Below are positions 1 to 5,415 of a DNA stretch of 13,064 bases, piece after piece; positions within the stretch are counted from its first letter, which is position 1, and each line of letters opens with the position of its first letter. The stretch is from NCBI GenBank assembly GCA_030609245.1, contig JAUWCP010000047.1, positions 1-13,064 of the forward strand, in the 5' to 3' direction. The notes beneath the pieces are model-generated. The model worked only from the letters and a program-made list of their open reading frames with translations, had not been told where the DNA came from and made no database searches. Source of the stretch: Hyphomicrobium sp. (GTDB lineage Bacteria; Pseudomonadota; Alphaproteobacteria; Rhizobiales; Hyphomicrobiaceae). A program made the position numbers and the translations under genes.

Positions 1-331
1 ACATGGTGACGAGCCAGGCCGTCGCCGTGCCGACGGCGAACGCGATCACGGCGACGCCGCCGGCCAATAACAGCGTTCGCACAACTGCGCCGGGTAGGAC
101 GGTGCGTAACAGGTGCGGCCAGATGTTCTCTTCGGGCGCGAGCGCAAGCACGAAAACGGTCGCAACGGGCAACGCGACAACCGCCAGGATAACGGCAACA
201 ACTGCAGTCCACGCCGGCGAGGCGCGCTGCTTTCGGCGCCATGCCGCAATCGTGTGCGGCATCTGCGAGATGCGCAGTAGCACTTCGCGCAAGGGGCGAG
301 GCGAAGTCGATTGACGCCCGAGATCCGGCAT
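1..331 (-). CDS. Fe(III) ABC transporter permease, N-terminal part (cut by window edge)
   Basis: Reading the minus strand from an ATG at 331 gives 110 uninterrupted codons to the window edge. The product begins with about 40 mostly polar residues (MPDLGRQ...AWRRKQRASPAW). A strongly hydrophobic segment follows (about residues 42-63, TAVVAVILAVVALPVATVFV), then a periplasmic-looking stretch (PEENIWPHLLRTVLPGAVVRT) and a second hydrophobic segment ending in TAWLVTM. This is the usual start of FbpB/SfuB-type permeases, which carry Fe(III) across the inner membrane with a periplasmic binding protein and an ATPase. It lies on the same strand as and downstream of the fbpA-like gene, so it probably belongs to the same operon. 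A weak AGGA precedes the ATG by about 13 bases; the ATG at residue 25 (MPHTIAAW) is another possible start. The family is well supported; the exact substrate is inferred from the neighbour. Confidence 0.82.
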   Translation of the reverse strand, partial: MPDLGRQSTSPRPLREVLLRISQMPHTIAAWRRKQRASPAWTAVVAVILAVVALPVATVFVLALAPEENIWPHLLRTVLPGAVVRTLLLAGGVAVIAFAVGTATAWLVTM

Positions 332-361
332 AGACCGCCCAGGTTCCTGTTGTTGTTCTTC

Positions 362-516
362 CTAGAGCCTGATCGTTTCACTTGAACGCACTTGAGGCGT
401 TCCAAGTGAAACGTGAATCAGTCTCTACACTTTTGATTTAGAGCAAGATTCACTTATCTGTTGGAGACCTCCCGGACGAAGGCTGAGTGATTCCATCAAG
501 AACGATCTTGCTCTAG
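362..516. repeat. Nested palindromic intergenic element (two hairpin modules)
   Basis: The 207-bp gap between the cysteine-rich gene and the permease is mostly filled by an imperfect palindrome. The outer ends are CTAGAGCCTGAT (362-373) and ATCTTGCTCTAG (505-516), matching at 10 of 12 positions as inverted repeats. Inside, TAGAGCAAGAT (439-449) is an exact 11-base inverted match to ATCTTGCTCTA (505-515). A separate hairpin pairs GTTTCACTTGAACGC (375-389) with GCGTTCCAAGTGAAAC (397-412), a 15-bp stem with one bulged C. The AGAGCA(A/T)GAT / ATC(A/T)TGCTCT ends resemble dispersed intergenic palindromes common in Hyphomicrobiales genomes; that link is from memory and not tested. It may be a REP- or MITE-like repeat and may affect processing or read-through of the operon mRNA. 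Confidence 0.7.
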
Positions 517-538
517 ACGCGGCGCAAGGCCGTCTTCA

Positions 539-1063
539 TCAGCTATGGCCTAGCACGCCCGGCGAGACGAGACCGGCGCCCATAAATACCGTACTCGGCG
601 ACAGCACCTGATCGGCCGCCTGGAGGCTTCGCGCGAAACACTCTGCCCCTTCGATGGCAGCGTCGATCTTGTTGGATCCGAGCAGGGCGACGGCGCAGGC
701 GCGGAACGCCGGGCACGCGCTGTGCTGACAGGCCGCGACCATCGAGATGGCCAAGCATTCGTCGCGGCAGAAGCGGCGGCACGGTGCGGGATAGACCTCG
801 ATCTTTCGCCCTGCACCATCTTGCACTGCGCGCACCCAGTACGCGAGTTCAGCCATCAGCGGCTTGGCTTCGTGCGGTCCGACAGCCTGTGAAAATTCGT
901 GCCAGGCGACTTCCCAGCAACCGATGTCGCTGGTCTGGTATCCGGCAAGCCAACAGCGAAAGCCGACGCCAACCAAGCGCTCGGGCGCCGACAACACTTC
1001 ACCGGCCGGCATCGCGGTGTCGCGATACGGACAGATTTTACGAAAGGTTTCGATCTCTGACAT
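539..1063 (-). CDS. Cysteine-rich hypothetical protein coupled to fbpA
   Basis: I do not recognise this family. The 174-residue product has no signal peptide and no clear membrane segment, so it is probably cytoplasmic. It has ten cysteines: C11, C37, C49, a cluster at C95, C99, C103, C112, C117 and C123 (spacing 3-3-8-4-5), and C142. The segment from about 95 to 123 reads like a metal or iron-sulfur site (PCRRFCRDEC). The middle is rich in Trp and acidic residues (GCWEVAWHEF). Its ATG overlaps the fbpA stop by one base (TGATG at 1065-1061), a typical translational-coupling junction, so it should be made together with the iron-binding protein. The C-terminal 30 residues are Ser/Gly/Val-rich and look unstructured. 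The reading frame is well supported by the coupling and the coding pattern. The role is open: a metal sensor, iron chaperone or cofactor protein is inference only. Confidence 0.75.
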   Translation of the reverse strand: MSEIETFRKICPYRDTAMPAGEVLSAPERLVGVGFRCWLAGYQTSDIGCWEVAWHEFSQAVGPHEAKPLMAELAYWVRAVQDGAGRKIEVYPAPCRRFCRDECLAISMVAACQHSACPAFRACAVALLGSNKIDAAIEGAECFARSLQAADQVLSPSTVFMGAGLVSPGVLGHS

Positions 1064-2118
1064 CAGAAGTTCGGTCCCTGATCGAATTGCACGCTGTCGA
1101 TAAGCTCGGAGGCTTGTTTGCGAAGCTCAGCAATCTTTTTCAGCGGCAGTGCGTCGGCCTTGAGCGTGCCCCAGCTTGCCACCAATTCCGAGGCCGGTAC
1201 GCCGGGTACAACGGGGTATTCGCCGTTGGCTTGCGCATAAATCTCCTGTGCTTCGGACGAGACAAGGAACTCCATCAGCTTCAGGGCGTTGTCCTTGTTC
1301 GGCGAATTGGCGGTGAGCGCCATGCCCGAAATGTTGACGTGCGTGCCACGCCCGTGGGCGTTGGGGAAAATGATGCGCACGGCGTCGGCCCATTCCTTCT
1401 GGTCCGGGTTCTTGAGCATGGCAGCCATGTAATAGGTGTTGCCGATTGCGAGATCACAAAGGCCGGCCTTGACGTCGCGCACGCTATCGCGATCGCCGCC
1501 TGCAGGCTTGCGCGCGAGATTGGCCTTGAGACCTTCAAGCCACTTCTCAGTTTCCTTCTTGCCGTGGTGCGCGATCATGGATGCGACCAGGGCGACGTTG
1601 TAGGTGTGCTGACCTGAACGCGTGCAAATCTTGGCGCGCCATTTCGGGTCGGCTAGCTCCTCGTAGGTAATTGAGTCCTGATCCACGCGATCCTTCGATG
1701 CGTAGACGACGCGCGCGCGTCGCGTAAGGCCGAACCAGTGTCCGTTCGGGTCGCGCAAGCTTTCCGGAATGGCCGTGTCGATCACGTTTGAGCGTACGGG
1801 TTGCGTTGCGCCCGCTTTAACTGCCTGCGTCAACAATCCAAATTCGTTGGTCAGGAGCACATCAGCGGGGCTATTGCGTCCTTCCGCAGTCAGCCGCTCG
1901 ACAAGACCGTTCTTGGCGAACACGACATTCGTCTTGATGCCCGTCTGTTCGGTGAACGCAGCGAGCAGCGGGTCGATTAACCCCGGTTCGCGGTAGGAGT
2001 AAATGTTGACTTCTTCTTCTCCCGCGCTTGCAGGAGGCACAAGTCCGTTCGACAGACTCACAAGAGCAAGAAGTGCAATAGCCGTCGCCCGCCGCAAGAC
2101 GGTACAGAAATTCCGCAT
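1063..2118 (-). CDS. fbpA: Fe(III) ABC transporter periplasmic substrate-binding protein
   Basis: The 351-residue protein belongs to the FbpA/FutA/SfuA family, which binds Fe(III) in the periplasm and hands it to an FbpB-type permease. Residues 1-32 form a signal peptide: basic MRNFCTVLRR, a hydrophobic core, then a PASA/G cleavage site. The mature start EEEVNIYSYRE matches the family's first strand and loop. A Tyr pair at 229-230 (GNTYYMAAM) sits where the family's iron-ligand tyrosines lie, and VNISGMALTANSPNKDNALKLMEFL is the typical C-terminal lobe. The frame is open up to an ATG at 2208, but the ATG at 2118 is preferred because it starts the signal peptide and has GGAG seven bases upstream. 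The gene is followed by the overlapping cysteine-rich gene and then a permease. A candidate Irr box lies upstream. The gene symbol is by family; the protein could equally be named FutA or SfuA. Confidence 0.92.
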   Translation of the reverse strand: MRNFCTVLRRATAIALLALVSLSNGLVPPASAGEEEVNIYSYREPGLIDPLLAAFTEQTGIKTNVVFAKNGLVERLTAEGRNSPADVLLTNEFGLLTQAVKAGATQPVRSNVIDTAIPESLRDPNGHWFGLTRRARVVYASKDRVDQDSITYEELADPKWRAKICTRSGQHTYNVALVASMIAHHGKKETEKWLEGLKANLARKPAGGDRDSVRDVKAGLCDLAIGNTYYMAAMLKNPDQKEWADAVRIIFPNAHGRGTHVNISGMALTANSPNKDNALKLMEFLVSSEAQEIYAQANGEYPVVPGVPASELVASWGTLKADALPLKKIAELRKQASELIDSVQFDQGPNF

Positions 2119-2261
2119 TGGTTCGCTCCAATAATCGGGGTTCAAGGCCCCGGTATTGGGAAGAGTCGCAGTAGACCCCCCTGCGAGCACCTGCTCGCGA
2201 TGTGCCATCCCTAGCCTGCACGACGGCGGCCAGTCAATAAAAAGGCTAGTGAATGCAATAG

Positions 2262-2278
2262 ATTAGAACTTGTCTAAT
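2262..2278. promoter_or_regulatory. Candidate Irr-type (ICE) iron-responsive operator
   Basis: The 17-bp sequence ATTAGAACTTGTCTAAT has perfect 6-base inverted arms (ATTAGA / TCTAAT). As I recall it, the alphaproteobacterial Irr/ICE consensus is TTTAGAA-N3-TTCTAAA; the site matches 6 of 7 positions on one arm and 5 of 7 on the other, with the same 17-bp length. It lies about 145 bp upstream of the preferred fbpA start and just after the histidine kinase gene, in AT-rich DNA within a GC-rich region. Irr is a Fur-family regulator that acts under low iron or haem, so control of the fbp operon is a natural reading. I could not place a convincing -35/-10 pair around it. Confidence 0.55.
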
Positions 2279-2280
2279 TC

Positions 2281-2297
2281 AAACTCTCCGACGAGAG
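2281..2297 (-). terminator. Weak hairpin downstream of the histidine kinase gene
   Basis: On the minus strand, a 5-bp stem CTCTC / GAGAG with a four-base loop lies just after the kinase stop codon and is followed by TTTGAATT. It is short with a poor U-tract, so it is at best a weak terminator separating the kinase from the iron operon. Confidence 0.25.
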
Positions 2298-2312
2298 AAA
2301 TGCAGCAACCAG

Positions 2313-3557
2313 CTAGCGGGCGGCCACGCGCTCTTTGGGGAAGATCAACGCAACCGCCGTTCCCTCGCCTGCTGCACTATCGATCTCAAGTCGTGCGCCG
2401 TTCGCCTTTGCCAAGCTAAGCGACAGCGGCAGTCCGATTCCCAGGCCGCCCGCCGCCTTGTGTTCTGGCTTCGGCGGTGACGACGCATCGAGTGCGCGCT
2501 TGATCTCATCGGCGCTCATTCCGGGCCCTGAGTCACGAACTGCGACGAAAACGGCTTGGTCGTAGCCAAGACCTGTGACGACTCGAACCTCACCGCCCGG
2601 CTCGGTGAATTTGGTGGCGTTGGCTAAGAGATTGAACAGGATCTGTTTCACCATGATCGCATCGCCGACGATGTGTGGCAGGCGCGTGTGCAATTTCTGG
2701 CGAAGCTTGAGTTTGGCTTCCTCGGCAAGCGGCCGCATCGCAGAAACGGAGCCTTTAGCGATCGCGTTGAGATCGAGTTCGACCGTTTCCAGCAGGTTCG
2801 TCGTGGCCTCTGGGGCGTCGCTAAGCAGACGGCTGATGACCGCCAGGGCGTGGTGGGCATTGTTATGAATATCGGCTGCGTAGCCGCGGTAGCGCGCATT
2901 GGGCAGCTTGCCAAAGCGCTCGTCCTTCATGATTTCGGCTGCCACGGCGATAGCGCTCAAGGGTGTTCTAAGCTCATGAGCGAGCTTGGAGACGTTCGGC
3001 GTGTGATCGGGCGATGAGGCGGCCGGCTCTCCCTCATCCTCTTCTGATTCAGCCGTCAGCTCCTCGTGCTGGTCCTTGCGCCCGCCAAAGCCGCCGCGAA
3101 TGGCGCTGGCGATCTTTTTGAGCGTCGCGGCATCGTCGGTTGCGGCTGAAATATCGTTTGATTGACTCGCATCGTGCGTGGCCGCGACGTCTTGGTCCTC
3201 GTTAACCATTGTGACGAGGACCAGCGGAGGGGTGCCCGATTGCGCCACGGCGCTAATGCTGCAATGGAGGTTTTCCGCCCCATAGGCCGTCCAAAAGACG
3301 AGGGACTCGCGCTTACCGCCGTTGAGCGGCTCGTGGACCATGGCCCGCAGCCGGATGAGGCCGGGCATCGCCGCATCCAGCGTGCCGGAGGCCGCGTCCG
3401 GGCACAGCCCCAAGCGTGCGGCCCCGGCAGAGTTCGCCGCAAGGACGCGCCCTTTGGCCGGATCGATGACCCATGCGGGGCCGCGGCAACGCAAAAGTGC
3501 TTGCTCGGGGCCTGATCCGGTCGATTGTGGCAATGCGCGAGGTCCGTCAGCTGGCAT
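2313..3557 (-). CDS. Soluble PAS-like sensor histidine kinase (orphan)
   Basis: The 414-residue protein is a two-component histidine kinase with no membrane segment, so it should sense a cytoplasmic signal. Residues about 25-118 look like a PAS domain (PAWVIDPAKGRVLAANSAGAARLG). Residues about 120-190 form an acidic low-complexity linker (TAESEEDEGEPAASS). The H-box KLAHELRTPLSAI carries the phospho-acceptor His194. The ATP-binding part has an N-box (QILFNLLANATKF, Asn309 and Asn313), a G1 box (DSGPGM, 342-347) and a G2 box (GGLGIGLPLS, 370-379). The H-box and catalytic core resemble the PleC/DivJ/PdhS type of alphaproteobacteria. No response-regulator gene lies nearby. The ATG at 3557 is the first in this frame after an in-frame stop, but its Shine-Dalgarno is poor. 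It precedes the iron operon on the same strand with about 195 bp between, so it could be linked to iron control, though nothing proves that. Confidence 0.9.
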   Translation of the reverse strand: MPADGPRALPQSTGSGPEQALLRCRGPAWVIDPAKGRVLAANSAGAARLGLCPDAASGTLDAAMPGLIRLRAMVHEPLNGGKRESLVFWTAYGAENLHCSISAVAQSGTPPLVLVTMVNEDQDVAATHDASQSNDISAATDDAATLKKIASAIRGGFGGRKDQHEELTAESEEDEGEPAASSPDHTPNVSKLAHELRTPLSAIAVAAEIMKDERFGKLPNARYRGYAADIHNNAHHALAVISRLLSDAPEATTNLLETVELDLNAIAKGSVSAMRPLAEEAKLKLRQKLHTRLPHIVGDAIMVKQILFNLLANATKFTEPGGEVRVVTGLGYDQAVFVAVRDSGPGMSADEIKRALDASSPPKPEHKAAGGLGIGLPLSLSLAKANGARLEIDSAAGEGTAVALIFPKERVAAR

Positions 3558-3677
3558 GGACGAAACACCAAGGCTTAAAGTCTGTTAGCGCGTGCGGCTC
3601 TCTGCGTCCACGAGCCCAATGGCCCCAGGCGCGCTATCCACACTCAATTTCGCGGTCGCTTCGCCACGGTCCCTGGA

Positions 3678-3683
3678 TATAAT
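3678..3683 (+). promoter_or_regulatory. Possible -10 element for the phasin gene
   Basis: A perfect TATAAT lies in the divergent spacer between the histidine kinase and the phasin gene, about 67 bp before the phasin ATG. No good -35 hexamer is visible 16-18 bases upstream, so this is suggestive only. If used, transcription would begin near 3690 and leave a leader of about 60 nt. Confidence 0.35.
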
Positions 3684-3713
3684 CGGTCAATGCCCGATAA
3701 CCAGGAGCGGGCG

Positions 3714-3728
3714 CCAGGAACTTCCTGG
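3714..3728. promoter_or_regulatory. 15-bp perfect palindrome in the phasin leader
   Basis: CCAGGAA-C-TTCCTGG is an exact 7-1-7 inverted repeat that ends seven bases before the Shine-Dalgarno of the phasin gene. A further CCAGGA half-site sits at 3701-3706. It could be a repressor operator, for example for a PhaR-type regulator of polyhydroxybutyrate genes, or an mRNA hairpin next to the ribosome-binding site. The link to PhaR is inference; the sequence does not match any PhaR site I can recall with certainty. Confidence 0.4.
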
Positions 3729-3749
3729 ACGATGAGGAGGAAGTCGCCG

Positions 3750-4124
3750 ATGTCTGACAAGCCGCAATTCGAGATTCCAGAGGCAGTTCGTGAGCTTGCC
3801 GAGCGTAACGTCGAGCAAGCGCGTTCAGCGTATGGACAATTCATGGATATGGCTCGCAAAGTGCAGGATACGGTTGCGCAGTCGCAAGGTGCCATGGCCG
3901 CTGGCGCTATGGAACTGCAATCGCAGATGGCCAAGTTCGCAGAGGATAACATCCAGGCGAGCTTTCGATTTGCAAGCGACTTGTCGCGCGCCCGCGATCT
4001 CAAGGAATATATGGAGATCCAACAGCGTTATGCACAAAAGCAAATGACGGCCTACGCTCGGCAGGCCCAGGAACTCGGCACGTTGATGAGCGAAGCGACG
4101 CAGAAGGCGAAGCCCAGGGCCTGA
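3750..4124 (+). CDS. Phasin family protein (PHB granule-associated)
   Basis: The product is a 124-residue, almost wholly helical protein with a pattern typical of the Phasin_2 family: FEIPEAVRELAERNVEQARSAYGQFMDMARKVQDTV near the N-terminus, then Gln/Ala-rich amphipathic helices, and FRFASDLSRARDLKEYMEIQQRYAQKQMTAYARQAQELGTL. Phasins coat polyhydroxyalkanoate granules, controlling their size and number. The frame is open from 3690, but the ATG at 3750 (MSDKPQFEIPE) is preferred because AGGAGGAA lies eight bases upstream and the extra 20 residues do not fit the family. The gene stands alone between a divergent kinase and tRNA-His. No PHA synthase or PhaR gene is in the window. A 13-bp tandem duplication overlaps its stop codon. 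Confidence 0.88.
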   Translation: MSDKPQFEIPEAVRELAERNVEQARSAYGQFMDMARKVQDTVAQSQGAMAAGAMELQSQMAKFAEDNIQASFRFASDLSRARDLKEYMEIQQRYAQKQMTAYARQAQELGTLMSEATQKAKPRA

Positions 4125-4142
4125 CGATAGGGCCTGACGATT
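4117..4142 (+). repeat. 13-bp tandem repeat over the phasin stop codon
   Basis: GGGCCTGACGATA (4117-4129) is followed directly by GGGCCTGACGATT (4130-4142), differing only at the last base. The first copy includes the phasin stop TGA at 4122-4124. A further 14-base exact copy of TGACGATAGGGCCT is at 4220-4233, overlapping the presumed -35 of the tRNA-His promoter. The spacer also contains CTCCTTGGCC twice (4149-4158 and 4180-4189), which suggests local duplication. Confidence 0.75.
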
Positions 4143-4218
4143 GAGGACCTCCTTGGCCTTCGCTCGTGCGCGCCCGCCGCTCCTTGGCCATCCGCCAATC
4201 GCAGCACCCGATTTTTGC

Positions 4219-4249
4219 TTGACGATAGGGCCTTGGAAAGGGTTTTAAG
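4219..4249 (+). promoter_or_regulatory. Candidate promoter of tRNA-His
   Basis: TTGACG (4219-4224) resembles a -35 box and TTTTAA (4243-4248) a -10 box, with an 18-base spacer. The predicted start would be about 35 bases before the mature 5' end of tRNA-His. The -35 is good and the -10 is only fair. Confidence 0.4.
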
Positions 4250-4289
4250 ACGCGCCGGGTAGGCTACGCTGGTTGCGAGCCCCATGCGT

Positions 4290-4366
4290 GCCGCCTTAGC
4301 TCAGGTGGTTAGAGCGCTAGATTGTGGATCTAGAGGTCCCCCGTTCAAGTCGGGGAGGCGGTACCA
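4290..4366 (+). tRNA. tRNA-His (anticodon GTG), alphaproteobacterial type
   Basis: A complete 77-nt cloverleaf with an encoded CCA. The acceptor stem is GCCGCCT / AGGCGGT, the D stem GCTC / GAGC, the anticodon stem CTAGA / TCTAG with loop TTGTGGA (anticodon GTG reads CAC and CAU), and the T stem CCCCG / CGGGG with loop TTCAAGT. The gene shows the divergent histidine identity set known from a clade of alphaproteobacteria: the base before G1 is T (4289), so no G-1 is encoded, position 1:72 is a G-U wobble, and the discriminator base is A73 (4363) rather than the usual C73. This matches what has been reported for Caulobacter-type tRNA-His and its divergent histidyl-tRNA synthetase. Confidence 0.96.
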
Positions 4367-4406
4367 GTTTCCTTTTCACGCACATCCAGGCCGGGTGCCC
4401 CTGCTA

Positions 4407-4446
4407 GCTCCAGGAGCGGCGGCGTTCTGCCGGCAGTCACGCCGCC
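4407..4446. terminator. Stacked palindromes between tRNA-His and ubiG
   Basis: Between the convergent tRNA-His and ubiG genes lie GCTCC-A-GGAGC (4407-4417) and an 8-bp stem GGCGGCGT / ACGCCGCC (4418-4425 with 4439-4446), whose loop contains the palindrome CTGCCGGCAG. No T-run follows on either strand, so this is not a classical intrinsic terminator. Its place makes it a possible bidirectional transcription barrier. The second stem overlaps the last codons of ubiG. Confidence 0.3.
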
Positions 4447-5210
4447 GGACGGGAAGAGGTGGCCAGATAGTTGACGTCGGTATTGGGATCGAGACGCCAC
4501 TCATCGCGAATAACGTCGTAGACGATACCGGAGAACTGCGGCGGCTTGAGTCCAATAGCCGATAGATGGCGGCCAAGCTCCTCCGGGGTCACGAAGCGCT
4601 GCCAATTGTGGGTACCACGGGGCAGCCAACCCAGCACGTATTCGGCTGCCACGATCGCCAGCAAGTAAGACTTCCACGTTCGATTGAGCGTCGAAAGTAC
4701 GAATGCGCCGCCCGGCCGGACGAGCCCAGTGATCACATTTAGGAAGGCCCCCACGTCGGGGACGTGCTCGATCACCTCAAGGCAGATCACTGCGTCGAAG
4801 GTTTCGCCAGCAGCCCTCAGATCTTCGGCACGGGCGACGCGGTAGTCGATGGAAGGGCCTTGGGCTTCCGCATGCCGGCGGGCAATGGCAATAGAATCCG
4901 CGGTGGGATCGATCCCCGTTACGCGTCCGCCGAGGCGGGCGAGCGGTTCGCTGACAAGCCCACCTCCGCAGCCGATATCAAGAATTGTGATGTTTTGTAA
5001 TGGCTTAAGAGATTTAGACTGGAGCCCGAAGTGCTCAATTAAGGTCTTGCGGATAAAGGTGAGTCGGGCGGGCCCTTGCTGATGCAATGGGCGAAACTTG
5101 CCGTTCGGATCCCACCATTCGCTGGAAAGGCGCTGGAAGCGTTCTACCTCGTGGGGATCGAGCGTAGCCCCCGGTGCGGTTGCAGGTTCACTTTTCATTC
5201 TTCGCGGCAT
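4437..5210 (-). CDS. ubiG: Ubiquinone biosynthesis O-methyltransferase
   Basis: UbiG is an SAM-dependent methyltransferase that carries out both O-methylations in ubiquinone synthesis. The 257-residue product has the family start (DPHEVERFQRLSSEWWDPNGKFRPLHQQGPARLTFI), motif I LDIGCGGG (77-84) for SAM binding, Asp101 at the end of strand 2, LEVIEHV (144-150), and LSTLNRT (172-178). A hydrophobic segment KSYLLAIVAAEYVLGWLPRGTHNW (180-203) fits the known membrane-lipid contact of UbiG. The frame is open to a TTG at 5237, but that TTG is part of a TTGACA that looks like a -35 box. ATG 5210 has GGCGGA seven bases upstream and is preferred; ATG 5198 (MKSEPATAP) is nearly as good and would match the usual N-terminal length. 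The gene is divergent from lysC, with about 205 bp between in which I see no clear lysC promoter. Confidence 0.94.
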   Translation of the reverse strand: MPRRMKSEPATAPGATLDPHEVERFQRLSSEWWDPNGKFRPLHQQGPARLTFIRKTLIEHFGLQSKSLKPLQNITILDIGCGGGLVSEPLARLGGRVTGIDPTADSIAIARRHAEAQGPSIDYRVARAEDLRAAGETFDAVICLEVIEHVPDVGAFLNVITGLVRPGGAFVLSTLNRTWKSYLLAIVAAEYVLGWLPRGTHNWQRFVTPEELGRHLSAIGLKPPQFSGIVYDVIRDEWRLDPNTDVNYLATSSRPAA

Positions 5211-5415
5211 ACGCAGGTCCGCCACGTAAATTGTCAAGCCTGATATATTGCGGGAACGTGCTGATCTCGTTATGAGAACGGGCCGTAAACGGCATTTCGA
5301 TTTGCCCGAGGCCTACAACGCCGTTTCGGCCAACTGTGCCATCTCTCGGCCCGCGCCCAGAGGGGTGAATTCGGAATAGCATTCAAAGGGCGCTTGCGGC
5401 GGGAAACGTAACGTA

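Noticed and set aside
46..405. 119-codon minus-strand open frame at the left end
   Set aside because: It overlaps the permease in another frame and runs through the palindromic element; the permease frame shows clear membrane helices while this one is Arg/Cys-rich noise.
784..1617. 277-codon plus-strand open frame opposite the cysteine-rich gene and fbpA
   Set aside because: It spans two well-supported minus-strand genes, shows no recognisable domain, and is explained by GC-rich codon bias leaving the opposite strand open.
4184..4216. Hairpin TTGGC / GCCAA followed by TTTTT after the phasin gene
   Set aside because: The stem is only 5 bp and the T-run begins 14 bases after it, too far for an intrinsic terminator.
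5232..5237. TTGACA on the minus strand before ubiG as a strong promoter or as the TTG start of ubiG
   Set aside because: As a start it has no ribosome-binding site and adds residues not seen in the family. As a -35 box it lacks a good -10 at the right distance, so I did not list it as a feature.
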